A stretch of DNA of 64,000 nt from Rhodopseudomonas palustris (lineage in GTDB: Bacteria; Pseudomonadota; Alphaproteobacteria; Rhizobiales; Xanthobacteraceae), in the NCBI RefSeq assembly GCF_003031265.1, contig NZ_CP019966.1, forward strand, positions 1,922,001 to 1,986,000, in the 5' to 3' direction. This document shows, one piece after another, positions 35,059 to 44,141 of the stretch (positions within the stretch are counted from its first letter, which is position 1; each line of letters opens with the position of its first letter). The position numbers and the translations under genes are program-made. Below the pieces are notes generated by a model, which searched no databases, was not told the DNA's origin, and saw only the letters and a list, made by a program, of their open reading frames with translations.

Positions 35059-36547
35059 CGCCGCGCCTCCGCCGCCGCGTGTCGTCGCCGTCAAGCGCGA
35101 CAACGCGCTGGTGGTGGTGGCCTGCGATGCGCGCGCCAGCCGCGGTGGCGTGTTGCTCGGAATGCCGCTCGCCACCGTGCGGGCGATGCATCCGGCGGTC
35201 GATGTGATCGATCATGACCCGCATGCCGATGCGGCGCTGCTGAATGCGATCGCCGACTGGTGCGATCGCTTCACGCCGCTGGTGGCGCTCGACGGCGCCG
35301 ACGGGCTGCTGCTCGACATCACCGGTTGCGCGCATCTGTTCGGCGACGAGGCCAAGCTGCTGAACACGCTGACCGCGGCGCTGACGCGGCAGGGCTTTGC
35401 GGTCAGTGCCGCGGTCGCCGGCACTGCGGTGGCGGCACGGGCGCTGACCCGCGGTGGCTCCGGCCTGATCGTCGCGCCGGGCGACGAGCTGCGCGCGGTG
35501 GCGCCACTGCCGGTAGCGGCCCTCGGTGTCGACGATACGATCGTCCGCGGCCTGCGCCGCGCCGGGTTCAAGACCGTCGGTGAAGTGCTGGCGCGGCAGC
35601 TGACCGAACTCGCCGCAAGGTTCGGCGAAGGCTTCGTCGCGGTGCTGCGCCAGGCGACCGGCGAAGACGACGCGCCGATCTCGCCGCGGCGGCCGGCGCC
35701 GGACTACGTGGTCGACAAGAATTTTCCCGAACCGGTTGCCACCACCGAGGTCATTCTGCCGACGCTGCTGGCGCTGGCGCGGCTGCTGATTGCCGCGATG
35801 GAGCGGAGCGGCAAAGGCGCCCGCCAGCTCACCGCGAGCTTCTTCCGCAGCGATGGCGCGGTGCGCAGCATCAGCGTCGAAACCGGCCAGCCGGTGACGC
35901 GGGTCGAGGTGGTGCAGCGGCTGTTCGCCGAGAAGCTCGACGCGCTCGCCGATCCGCTCGATCCCGGCTTCGGCTACGATCTGATCCGGCTCGCCGCCAG
36001 CGTCAGCGTGTCTGTCGCGGAGGCCCAGCGCGGCTTCGACACCACCGCGCATCAGGCCGAGGATGTCGCCTTGCTGGCTGATACGCTGGCGGCGCGGCTC
36101 GGGGCGCGGCGGGTGGTGCGCTATCTGCCGCAGGATACGCACATCCCGGAGCGCGCGGCGCTGGCCGTGCCGGTGCAGCATTGTCCGCCGGACGCCGGCG
36201 ATGCGCCGTGGCCGGAGCGCGCCGACGAGCCGCCGCTGCGCCCGCTACGGCTGCTCCAGCCGCCCGAGCCGATCGACGTGATGGCCGGCACGCCGGACGA
36301 TCCGCCGGCGAAATTCACCTGGCGCCGCGTCCTTCATCGCGTCGTCCGCGCCGAAGGCCCGGAGCGCATCGCCATGGAATGGTGGCGCGCCGCCGAGCCC
36401 GGCCTGACCCGCGATTACTTCCGGATCGAGGACGAAGCCGGCGCGCGGTTCTGGGTATATCGCGACGGCCTCTACAATATCGAAGTGACGCCCCAGCCCG
36501 ACGGCACCGGCCAGCCGCGCTGGTACATGCATGGGTTGTTTGCGTGA
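34946..36547 (+). CDS. imuB: ImuB, catalytically inactive Y-family polymerase of the SOS mutasome
   Basis: 533 aa from the ATG at 34946; a GTG directly before it and a GTG at 34961 (giving VNRRRILGLW) are alternatives. The N-terminus RRRILGLWLPRLSTDRVER aligns by eye with Y-family polymerases, but the first catalytic acidic residue is replaced (GLWLPRL where polymerases have a VDMD-like motif), as in all ImuB. Known ImuB proteins bridge DnaE2, ImuA and the beta clamp. The start lies inside imuA. A family B repeat separates its stop from dnaE2. Confidence 0.92.
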   Translation: MRTASVNRRRILGLWLPRLSTDRVERALPQASTGSPADAAPPPPRVVAVKRDNALVVVACDARASRGGVLLGMPLATVRAMHPAVDVIDHDPHADAALLNAIADWCDRFTPLVALDGADGLLLDITGCAHLFGDEAKLLNTLTAALTRQGFAVSAAVAGTAVAARALTRGGSGLIVAPGDELRAVAPLPVAALGVDDTIVRGLRRAGFKTVGEVLARQLTELAARFGEGFVAVLRQATGEDDAPISPRRPAPDYVVDKNFPEPVATTEVILPTLLALARLLIAAMERSGKGARQLTASFFRSDGAVRSISVETGQPVTRVEVVQRLFAEKLDALADPLDPGFGYDLIRLAASVSVSVAEAQRGFDTTAHQAEDVALLADTLAARLGARRVVRYLPQDTHIPERAALAVPVQHCPPDAGDAPWPERADEPPLRPLRLLQPPEPIDVMAGTPDDPPAKFTWRRVLHRVVRAEGPERIAMEWWRAAEPGLTRDYFRIEDEAGARFWVYRDGLYNIEVTPQPDGTGQPRWYMHGLFA

Positions 36548-36578
36548 GGAGCGGGCGAGGGGGACGTACGGCTCTCTC

Positions 36579-36660
36579 CGTCATTGCGAGCGAAGCGAAG
36601 CAATCCAGAAGTTCCGTGCACTGAGCTGGATTGCTTCGTCGCTTCGCTCCTCGCAATGAC
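36579..36660. repeat. Dispersed palindromic repeat, family B (copy 3), in the imuB-dnaE2 gap
   Basis: GTCATTGCGAGCGAAGCGAA ... CAATCCAGAAG on the left, CTGGATTGCTTCGTCGC ... CTCGCAATGAC on the right. Confidence 0.85.
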
Positions 36661-36698
36661 GAAGTCAGTTGTCAGTTCAAGAATCCAAGGCGGATCGC

Positions 36699-39600
36699 AT
36701 GACACCGCGCTACGCCGAGATCGGCGTCACCACTAATTTCTCGTTCCTCGAAGGCGGCTCGCATCCGCAGGACTATGTCCACGAAGCGAGCCGGCTCAAG
36801 CTCGACGCGATCGGGATTGCAGACCGTAATACGCTGGCCGGGGTGGTGCGTGCCTATAGCGAGCTCGACAATAAAGACCTCGTCCATAAACCCAAGCTGC
36901 TGATCGGCGCGCGACTGTGCTTTGTCGACGGCACGCCGGACATTCTCGCCTATCCGACCGACCGCGCCGCCTACGGTCGCCTCTGCCGCCTGCTCAGCAC
37001 CGGCAAGCTGCGTGCGGAGAAGGCTGAGTGCCATCTGACGTTTGGGGATTTGGAGGAATTCATCCACGAGCCTGCGAGGTCCACCCCTCAGCCTTCCGCC
37101 TCCATCCACCAGTTCCCCACGCTGTCATGGCCGGGCTCGTCCCGGCCATCCACGCCTTTGCTACGATTGAGTCAGCAAGACGTGGATGCCCGGCACAAGG
37201 CCGGGCATGACGGTGGAAAGGTTACGGGTCGTCATTCGAAGATCCTGCTCGTGGTCATGCCTTCGTACCGGTTCCAGACGAAGACGATCGCAACCGCATT
37301 GGATCGTCTCGCCGCGCTCAATGCCGGTGCCGTCTGGCTCGCCCTCACGCCGTATTATCGCGGCGACGACAAGCGGCGGCTCGATCGACTGCGCCGGATC
37401 GCGGCCGCAGCGAAAGTCCCATGTATTGCCACCAACGATGTGCTGTATCACCACCCGCGGCGGCGGGCGCTGCAGGATGTGCTGACCTGCGTACGCGAGA
37501 AGACCACGATCGATAAAGCCGGTCGCCGGCTGGAAGCCAATGCCGAGCGGCACCTCAAACCCGCAGCCGAGATGGCGCGGCTGTTCCGCCATGATCCCGA
37601 TGCCATCGCCGAGACGCTGCGCTTCGCCGAGCGGATCGATTTTTCGCTCGACCAGCTCAAATATCAATATCCCGACGAGCCGGTGCCGCCGGGCAAGACC
37701 GCGCAGCGTCATCTCGAGGATCTGACCTGGGCCGGCGCGCATAAAGCCTTCCCCAAGGGGATTTCGCCGCGCACCAAGAAGGTGCTGCACAAGGAGCTGC
37801 GGCTGATCCGCAAGCTGCGCTACGCGCACTACTTCCTCACCGTGCACGACATCGTGCAGTTCGCGCGGTCGCAGAACATCCTGTGCCAGGGCCGCGGTTC
37901 GGCGGCGAACTCGGCGGTGTGCTACGTGCTCGGCGTCACCGCCGTGAACCCGACCGAGGTCGATTTGCTGTTCGAGCGCTTCATCTCCAAGGAACGGCTG
38001 GAGCCGCCGGATATCGACGTCGATTTCGAACACGTCCGGCGCGAGGAGGTGATGCAATATGTCTATCGCCGCTACGGCCGCCACCGCGCTGCGATCGTCG
38101 CCACCGTCATTCATTATCGGCCGCGCTCGGCGATCCGCGACGTCGGCAAGGCGCTGGGGCTGACCGAGGACGTCACCGCGGCGCTGGCCGATACGGTGTG
38201 GGGCAGTTGGGGCAAGGGCCTCAACGACATGCAGGTCAAGCAGGCCGGGCTCGATCCGGCCAATCCGATGATCGCGCTCGCGGTGGAACTCGCCACCGAG
38301 CTGATCGAATTTCCCAGGCATCTGTCGCAGCACGTCGGCGGCTATGTGCTGACCCAGGATCGGCTCGACAGTTACGTGCCCGTCGGCAACGCTGCGATGG
38401 CGGATCGCACCTTCATTGAGTGGGACAAGGACGATATCGATACCCTGAAGATGATGAAGGTCGACGTGCTGGCGCTCGGCATGCTGACCTGCATCCGCAA
38501 ATGTTTCGACCTGATCGGCGCGCACAAGCGCGAGCGCTGGACGCTCGCCAGCCTGCCTCGCGAGGTGCCGGAAGTTTACGACATGCTGTGCCGCGGCGAG
38601 TCGCTCGGCGTGTTCCAGGTCGAAAGCCGCGCGCAGATGAACATGCTGCCGCGGCTGCGCCCGCGCAAATTCTACGATCTCGTCATCGAGGTCGCGATCG
38701 TGCGGCCGGGCCCGATCCAGGGTGACATGGTGCACCCTTATCTCCGCCGGCGGAATCATCAGGAGAAAGTCTCCTATACGTCGCCATCGCCGCAACACGG
38801 CGATAAGGACGAACTCCGCAAGGTGCTGCACAAGACGCTCGGCGTGCCGCTGTTTCAGGAGCAGGCGATGCGCATCGCCATCGAGGCGGCGAAGTTCACG
38901 CCCGAACAGGCCAACGGCCTGCGCCGCGCGATGGCGACGTTTCGCAATGTCGGCACCATCGGCAAGTTCGAATCGATGATGGTCGAGAACATGGTGGCGC
39001 GCGGCTACGAGCGTGCGTTCGCGCAAAACTGTTTCGAGCAGATCAAGGGCTTCGGCTCTTATGGCTTTCCCGAGAGCCACGCCGCGAGCTTCGCGCAATT
39101 GGTTTACGCGTCGTCCTGGCTCAAGCATGTGCATCCCGACGCGTTCTGCTGCGCGCTCTTGAATTCGCAGCCGATGGGGTTCTACGCGCCGGCGCAGATC
39201 GTCGGCGATGCGCGAAGTAATGGCGTCGAGGTGCGGCCGGTCGATGTGTCGTTCAGCGCGGGCCAGTGCACGCTGGAGGAGCGCTGTGGCGCGTATCACG
39301 CGGTGCGGCTCGGCTTCCGCATGATCGATGGCTTCCGTTGGGCCGATCCGGACGAGGAGCGGGTGCGGCTCGAAGCCGGCGAGGCGCCGAGCGATGATTG
39401 GGCGGCGCGGATCGTCGCGGCGCGGGCGAGGGGAGCGTTCACGTCGCTGGAGCAGTTTGCGCGCATCACCGCGCTGCCGAAGCGCGCGCTGATCCTATTA
39501 GCCGACGCCGACGCGTTCCGCTCGCTCGGGCTCGATCGTCGCGCCGCGCTGTGGGCGGTGCGACGGCTGCCCGACGACGTGCCGCTGCCGCTGTTCGAAG

Positions 39601-40241
39601 CCGCGCACGCGCGCGAGCAGGACGACGAGCGCGCCGCGCCGCTGCCGGCGATGCCGATGGCCGAGCACGTGGTGGCCGATTATCAGACGGTGCGGTTGTC
39701 GCTGAAGGGGCATCCGATGGAATTCCTGCGCTCGCTGTTCGCGGCCGAGCGGGTGGTGACGTGTAGTAAGGTGTCGCAGTCCGGTCAGCGCGCCAGCGGC
39801 CGCTGGCTGCGCTGCGCCGGCGTCGTGCTGGTGCGGCAGCGGCCGGGCAGCGCCAATGGCGTGATCTTCATGACCATCGAGGACGAGACCGGCATCGCCA
39901 ACATCGTGGTGTGGCCGGCCATCATGGAGAAGTTTCGCAAAGAGGTGATGGGCGCACGGTTGGTGCTGGTCGAGGGCAAGGTCCAGGCGAGCCCCGAAGG
40001 CGTGGTGCATGTCGTCGCCGAACGCCTGATCGATCGCAGCCATGAGATGGGCCGCCTCGCCGAAGGTCTGGTGCGTCCGGCACTGCCGGACGGCACCGAC
40101 CTCTACGAACAACTGACCTCCGAAAAGCGCGGCTACGAAGCTCTCAACGGCGACCGCCGCGACACGCCCGACGCCCCCGCCCAACGCCATCGCCACCCCC
40201 GCGACGTCCGCATCCTGCCGCCGTCGCGGGATTTCCATTGA
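36699..40241 (+). CDS. dnaE2: Error-prone DNA polymerase DnaE2 with an in-frame repeat insertion
   Basis: 1180 aa, longer than the ~1080-1100 usual for DnaE2. Order: PHP domain ([14 protein letters not shown] at residue 9 onward; the metal-ligand motifs are degenerate as in DnaE2), palm/fingers with [14 protein letters not shown] and the catalytic PDIDVDF, a helix-hairpin-helix region, and a C-terminal OB fold ([19 protein letters not shown]). It does the lesion-bypass synthesis of the ImuA-ImuB-DnaE2 system. Residues ~142-171 are encoded by a family C palindromic repeat, within a wider unmatched stretch of ~123-180 between DLEEF and ILLVVMP. The frame stays open, so the enzyme may still work. 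The last 84 bp are duplicated at 42025. Confidence 0.93.
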   Translation: MTPRYAEIGVTTNFSFLEGGSHPQDYVHEASRLKLDAIGIADRNTLAGVVRAYSELDNKDLVHKPKLLIGARLCFVDGTPDILAYPTDRAAYGRLCRLLSTGKLRAEKAECHLTFGDLEEFIHEPARSTPQPSASIHQFPTLSWPGSSRPSTPLLRLSQQDVDARHKAGHDGGKVTGRHSKILLVVMPSYRFQTKTIATALDRLAALNAGAVWLALTPYYRGDDKRRLDRLRRIAAAAKVPCIATNDVLYHHPRRRALQDVLTCVREKTTIDKAGRRLEANAERHLKPAAEMARLFRHDPDAIAETLRFAERIDFSLDQLKYQYPDEPVPPGKTAQRHLEDLTWAGAHKAFPKGISPRTKKVLHKELRLIRKLRYAHYFLTVHDIVQFARSQNILCQGRGSAANSAVCYVLGVTAVNPTEVDLLFERFISKERLEPPDIDVDFEHVRREEVMQYVYRRYGRHRAAIVATVIHYRPRSAIRDVGKALGLTEDVTAALADTVWGSWGKGLNDMQVKQAGLDPANPMIALAVELATELIEFPRHLSQHVGGYVLTQDRLDSYVPVGNAAMADRTFIEWDKDDIDTLKMMKVDVLALGMLTCIRKCFDLIGAHKRERWTLASLPREVPEVYDMLCRGESLGVFQVESRAQMNMLPRLRPRKFYDLVIEVAIVRPGPIQGDMVHPYLRRRNHQEKVSYTSPSPQHGDKDELRKVLHKTLGVPLFQEQAMRIAIEAAKFTPEQANGLRRAMATFRNVGTIGKFESMMVENMVARGYERAFAQNCFEQIKGFGSYGFPESHAASFAQLVYASSWLKHVHPDAFCCALLNSQPMGFYAPAQIVGDARSNGVEVRPVDVSFSAGQCTLEERCGAYHAVRLGFRMIDGFRWADPDEERVRLEAGEAPSDDWAARIVAARARGAFTSLEQFARITALPKRALILLADADAFRSLGLDRRAALWAVRRLPDDVPLPLFEAAHAREQDDERAAPLPAMPMAEHVVADYQTVRLSLKGHPMEFLRSLFAAERVVTCSKVSQSGQRASGRWLRCAGVVLVRQRPGSANGVIFMTIEDETGIANIVVWPAIMEKFRKEVMGARLVLVEGKVQASPEGVVHVVAERLIDRSHEMGRLAEGLVRPALPDGTDLYEQLTSEKRGYEALNGDRRDTPDAPAQRHRHPRDVRILPPSRDFH
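37124..37211. repeat. Family C palindromic repeat inserted in frame within dnaE2
   Basis: Left arm GTCATGGCCGGGCTCGTCCC...ATCCACG; right arm CGTGGATGCCCGGC...GGCCGGGCATGAC; about 31-bp imperfect inverted arms. It encodes residues 142-171 of DnaE2 without a stop. Confidence 0.85.
40158..40241 (+). repeat. 3' end of dnaE2, left copy of a direct repeat
   Basis: This 84-bp stretch recurs at 42025-42102 with a 6-bp gap and about seven substitutions. The two copies flank an A/T-richer islet. Confidence 0.85.
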
Positions 40242-40367
40242 GGGGGTGTGGTGCCGCTTATGACCCTAAGCGGCCATTCGACGTTCGGCATGTTTTGCAG
40301 CGTTTTCGCAATGCCTCGGGCACGTCGCATCGTTGACATCACTCAAATCCGCAAGCACTCTTTTGAA

Positions 40368-40760
40368 ATGGAATGGCAAAACTTGGAGACATTTTCATTC
40401 GGCGATAGTCCCGACTTGGCGAACAGGCTTGTTGAGCTTGTTCTCTCGGGAACAAAGCGTGCGACCTGCTGGGCCGAAAGTCAGGGCCTGCTTTCTGCGG
40501 AGGTCGGTAAATTGATGGTCGTCCTAGACGGGCAAGGCGTTCCGAAGGCCGTCCTGAAGACAATTGAATTGACGAAACGACGCTTTGACGAAGTCGATGG
40601 GGCGTTTGCTTTCGATGAAGGTGAAGGTGACCGTTCTTTGCAATACTGGCGCGAGGCGCACACGCGATACTTCATGCGACTTGGAAGATATGCGCCGGAT
40701 ATGATGCTCTGGTGTGAACGGTTTGAGCTTGTCGAACGCATTGGCTCGACTCCGTCCTGA
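40368..40760 (+). CDS. ASCH-domain protein (YhfF-like)
   Basis: 130 aa from the ATG at 40368; the frame is open for 40 more codons upstream without a convincing start. It has the ASCH core: SGTKRATCW near residue 28 (the G-X-K-X-X-T motif) and a C-terminal SLQYWREAHTRYF typical of YhfF-like members. ASCH domains bind RNA, and one family (YqfB) hydrolyses acetylcytidine, but no specific role is known for this type. Base composition and codon use are visibly more A/T-rich than the neighbours. It lies inside the islet bounded by the duplicated dnaE2 ends, so it was probably acquired. Confidence 0.8.
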   Translation: MEWQNLETFSFGDSPDLANRLVELVLSGTKRATCWAESQGLLSAEVGKLMVVLDGQGVPKAVLKTIELTKRRFDEVDGAFAFDEGEGDRSLQYWREAHTRYFMRLGRYAPDMMLWCERFELVERIGSTPS

Positions 40761-40882
40761 ATGCGAATAGGAAGCCATTCATTTCCGCTTCTGGCCCAAA
40801 GCGCTCTTGGCCGAGGCGATCAGCTGACGGTCCTCTCGTGTATCGCTCTCGGGAGCCCGTGCGGCCGTCATACGAACCGTCG

Positions 40883-41503
40883 CTAGCGCGCCTCAGGAGG
40901 CATCAGTTTCGCTGGCGGAAACACGTCGGGGTTCGGAGGGGTTCGCGGAAGCGGCCGGACAGCGGGCGGCGGTGTTTGATGCGTCTTTCTGCACTGGCTT
41001 CGAAAGTCGTTGATCGCGCCGAGTCCGACATTGAGGCTGTCGCCGTCACTGATCGTCTTACCGATCGCAAGGCGCACTGAGCCCGTCTTCTCGAAATCGT
41101 CGAGCCACTTGCTGTCAACCGGAACGGTGAAAGCATACGACCAGCCATCAGCATCGCCGAATTCAAGCTTCGCAAGTGCCGACTTGGTCCGTCCGTCCGA
41201 CAGCGCGACCGTGGGATATTCACCGCTGGTCAGCAGCGCCGCGAATGCGGAGCGTTGCTCATCCGTCATCGCCACCGAGACGGCGACGTTTCCAGATTTC
41301 ACGACGCATGTGAACGCGAAGCGGCCGACGGCGTCCGTCGCGTCGGAAGATGCCTGGACGAGAGATGATCGACCCTCGGACGTCGAAGTCCGCCAGCGTA
41401 GATCACCCTGCTGTGCTCTCGTCTCTTCGCAAACGGCAGCCGAAGCGAGTGTTTGCAACAAGGCTGCGCTCAATACTGGCTTGGTCCAAGATGTCGTGCT
41501 CAT
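40883..41503 (-). CDS. Exported protein of unknown function
   Basis: 206 aa from the ATG at 41503. An N-terminal hydrophobic stretch (VLSAALLQTLASAAVC) is a likely signal peptide. The mature part has FAFTCVVKSGNVAVSVAMTD and ends in a Pro-rich tail (RPLPRTPPNPDVFPP). The alternating hydrophobic pattern suggests a small beta-rich domain, and the two Cys (FTCVVK and SQCRKT) could pair. I do not recognise the family. Composition is less G/C-biased than flanking genes, as for the ASCH gene; both lie in the islet and are convergent. Confidence 0.65.
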   Translation of the reverse strand: MSTTSWTKPVLSAALLQTLASAAVCEETRAQQGDLRWRTSTSEGRSSLVQASSDATDAVGRFAFTCVVKSGNVAVSVAMTDEQRSAFAALLTSGEYPTVALSDGRTKSALAKLEFGDADGWSYAFTVPVDSKWLDDFEKTGSVRLAIGKTISDGDSLNVGLGAINDFRSQCRKTHQTPPPAVRPLPRTPPNPDVFPPAKLMPPEAR

Positions 41504-42024
41504 CCAGGCGACTCCACGATTGCCGCATCGAAATCGTACAACAGCGGACGCAAGAGGAGAATTGGCCTTCTGGCTCTCTGGACATGGTCGGATTTCAGAT
41601 CCGCTCTCGCGCACCAAGATTCCGTAGCCCTGCGTCCTGACAAAATCCTGGTTCGACTACCCGTCCTGTCCAACGAGGGGCGTATCATGAGGCGTCTTGG
41701 TGGGGGCAGATCGGTCGGCTGGGTGACCAGCCGGGCGACTTTGGCGGAGCCGGCGTGGCTGGCGAAGCCGGAACGACGCGATGGGTCTCGCAAGCCCGCG
41801 TCCGGGAGGCATCGGGTCTCCGTCCGAGTATACTACGGGGCTCTGCGACTTGTTAGTTCGCTAGACGCGGGACGAGCGAAGGCGGGGAAAGCCCGCCGGA
41901 TGCAGCGGTGCGAAAAGCATCGCGCCCGTCCCCGGAAGCACGGACCTGATCGCCCAAAACCGCGGCCGGTGGCGCGCCGCAAGGCGACGCGCGGTCGATC
42001 GTTCGCTGCGGCGAGCGTCATGTT
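41504..42024. other. Gene-free stretch of the islet
   Basis: No frame here looks like a real protein: the open frames are short, Arg/Pro-rich and without ribosome sites. It may be decayed coding DNA or the right end of the inserted segment. Confidence 0.5.
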
Positions 42025-42102
42025 CGCGACGCGCCCGACGCCCCCGCCCAACGCCACCCCCGCGAAATCCGCATCCTGCCGCCGTCACGGGATTTTCACT
42101 AA
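42025..42102 (+). pseudogene. Remnant of a dnaE2 3' end (right copy of the direct repeat)
   Basis: Encodes, in one frame ending in TAA, the same C-terminus as DnaE2 (DAPAQRHPR...ILPPSRDFH) but with mainly silent or mild changes and two codons fewer. It ends 4 bp before the stop of the convergent epimerase-like gene, so it marks the original dnaE2 / neighbour junction. Confidence 0.8.
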
Positions 42103-42106
42103 GTGA

Positions 42107-43060
42107 TCACGCCGCCAGTGCAGCGGCCCGTTCGCGGAACGACAACGCGGTCGCCGCGGCGCCGATCTCGAACGGCGTGACGTCCGACCAGAACCGGCTG
42201 GTGAATTTCCGCGCATCGACCCGGTACGGACGATCCCACAGGAATCGCATCTCGCTCATCTCCCGCAGCATCGGCGACACCGTGCCGATCGCCGGCAGCA
42301 GCCATTGCGGCAGCGACGTGATCCGCGCGGGCATGCCGAGCGCCCGGGCGCCGAGTTCGAGAATCTGCCGCGGGGTGCGGATCGGCGCGCTCGGCATGTG
42401 CCAGGCCTGACTGAAGGCGTCATCCGGGGCGTCGAGCAGGGTCGCGACCGCGCGCGCGATATCCGGTACGTAGGCGAAGTCGTGCGGCGTATCCGGCGTT
42501 GCGATCAGCATCGCGCGCTTGCCCTTGGCGAGTGCGCCGAACGCGAGATCGCCGAGGTGCGACAGCCCGACGCCGGGTCCGTAGAAGTCCGGCGCGCGCA
42601 GCGCTGCGACGCGCACCTGGCCGGCGGCGCTCGCCGCCGTCCACAGCCGCGTGATGGCGGCGCGCACCGCGGGTTTCACGCCGGCATCGGTCAGCGGCAT
42701 GTCCTCGCGCAGCGGCGCGTGCTGCGGGCCGTACATATACAGGTTGTCGACGAACACCATCCGCGCATTCGCCGCAGCGGCGGCCGCGAGCAGGTTTTGC
42801 ATCGCCGCTGGCCACGCGGTGCGCCACACCTCGCCGACATAGGGAAAGCCGATCGCGACGACGATCTGCCTGGCGCCCGCGACGGCACCAGCGACCGAGG
42901 CGGGTTCGAGCACGTCGCAGGCTTGAAACACAGCGCCGCGCGGAAGATCGGCGGGCCGGGATCGTTGCGCTACCCGTACCGCAACGCCTTTGGCTGCGAG
43001 CAGTTCGGTGGTGGCGCGGCCGACCGGGCCGTAGCCGAGAACGACGATCTCCTGCGTCAT
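42107..43060 (-). CDS. NAD-dependent epimerase/dehydratase-like (atypical SDR) protein
   Basis: 317 aa, ATG at 43060 with AGGAG 8 nt upstream (a TTG two codons before is a poorer start). The N-terminal Rossmann motif reads VVLGYGPVGRATTELL, a G-X-G-X-X-G variant, and FVDNLYMYGP occupies the active-site region; the canonical YXXXK is not obvious, so it may be an atypical SDR or NmrA-like reductase. It is divergent from a LysR regulator across an 80-bp spacer carrying a LysR-type palindrome, so it is probably the regulator's target. Confidence 0.85.
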   Translation of the reverse strand: MTQEIVVLGYGPVGRATTELLAAKGVAVRVAQRSRPADLPRGAVFQACDVLEPASVAGAVAGARQIVVAIGFPYVGEVWRTAWPAAMQNLLAAAAAANARMVFVDNLYMYGPQHAPLREDMPLTDAGVKPAVRAAITRLWTAASAAGQVRVAALRAPDFYGPGVGLSHLGDLAFGALAKGKRAMLIATPDTPHDFAYVPDIARAVATLLDAPDDAFSQAWHMPSAPIRTPRQILELGARALGMPARITSLPQWLLPAIGTVSPMLREMSEMRFLWDRPYRVDARKFTSRFWSDVTPFEIGAAATALSFRERAAALAA

Positions 43061-43106
43061 GGGCAACTCCTTTCAAAGTCGATGACCGCAGACTAAGCGC
43101 TTTCTT

Positions 43107-43123
43107 TGCATATCAAAAATGCA
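43107..43123. promoter_or_regulatory. LysR-type box between the epimerase-like gene and its divergent regulator
   Basis: TGCAT-N7-ATGCA palindrome that also fits T-N11-A, 17 bp before the LysR-gene ATG and 46 bp before the epimerase-like gene. Confidence 0.6.
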
Positions 43124-43140
43124 TTGTTTATATCATCATC

Positions 43141-44091
43141 ATGCGCGAAGTGAATTTAGCCGGGCTCGACCTCAATCTGCTGCCGCCGCTCGAGGCGCTG
43201 CTGCGCCGGCGCAACGTCACCCACGCGGCGCAGGACGTCGGCCTGAGCCAACCGGCGATGAGCCGCGCACTGTCGCGCTTGCGCATTTTGCTCGCCGATC
43301 CGCTGCTGGTCCGCGGTCATCATGGCTTGGTGCTGACGCCGAAGGCGCAAGCCTTGGTGCCGCTCCTGAGCGTCGCCGTCGCCGACCTCAAGGACCTGTT
43401 TCGCGAACGCCGGTTCGACCCGGCCACCGAGCAGCGCACCATCCGCATCGCGGCGTCCGACAATCAGACCGTGCTGCTGGCGCCGCCATTGATGGCGCGG
43501 CTGGCCCGCGAGGCGCCTGGCATCGATCTGCGCTTCGAGCCCTACCGCGCGGATCTGCGCGAGCGCATGGAGAGCGGCGCGCTGGATTTCGCTTTCGCGC
43601 TGGCCACCACCGATTTGCCGCCCGGTGCGGTGAGTATGCCGATCGCCGACGACCGGCTCGCGCTGGTGATGCGGCGCGGCCATCCGAAAGCCAAACGCAC
43701 CTGGCGGATCGAGGACTACGCCGACGTCGACCACGTCGGCATCGCGCTGCTCGACGACGGTCGCTCGGAGCTCGACGGAATCCTGGCGGCCGCGGGGGTG
43801 AGCCGACGGGTCGCGCTGGTTACGCCGCATTTCACCGCGGCGCTGGCGGCCGTCGCCGCGACCGACATGGTGACGACGATCTCCCGCGCGTTGGCGCGCC
43901 GCTTTGCCGGCGCCTTCGATCTGATCGTCAAACCGCCGCCGTTCACCAAGATCGAGTTGCCGATGACGCTGGTGTGGTCGCATCTGCGTCATGCCGATCC
44001 GTTGCTGGTCTGGTTTCGCGGCCTCTTGCGCGAGGTCGCCGGGCCGGCCTATGCGGATCGTCGTCAACGCGCGGCGCGCCGACCGACTTAG
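43141..44091 (+). CDS. LysR-family transcriptional regulator
   Basis: 316 aa. The N-terminal winged helix contains NVTHAAQDVGLSQPAMSRALSRLR (residues ~25-48), the LysR recognition helix, followed by a linker helix and a two-lobe effector domain (RTIRIAASDNQTVLLAPPL onward) like NodD/SyrM-type members. It likely controls the divergent epimerase-like gene and itself through the TGCAT palindrome. The CoA-transferase gene starts 50 bp after its stop and may be a second target. Effector unknown. Confidence 0.92.
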   Translation: MREVNLAGLDLNLLPPLEALLRRRNVTHAAQDVGLSQPAMSRALSRLRILLADPLLVRGHHGLVLTPKAQALVPLLSVAVADLKDLFRERRFDPATEQRTIRIAASDNQTVLLAPPLMARLAREAPGIDLRFEPYRADLRERMESGALDFAFALATTDLPPGAVSMPIADDRLALVMRRGHPKAKRTWRIEDYADVDHVGIALLDDGRSELDGILAAAGVSRRVALVTPHFTAALAAVAATDMVTTISRALARRFAGAFDLIVKPPPFTKIELPMTLVWSHLRHADPLLVWFRGLLREVAGPAYADRRQRAARRPT

Positions 44092-44141
44092 CCGTGCGCC
44101 GTCACCAAGGCGGCTCCGATGAGAGCCGGGAGGCAAGGCGT

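Noticed and set aside
41453..42106. 217-codon frame in the islet
   Set aside because: Basic, low-complexity, without ribosome site; its end reads the dnaE2 remnant in the wrong frame.
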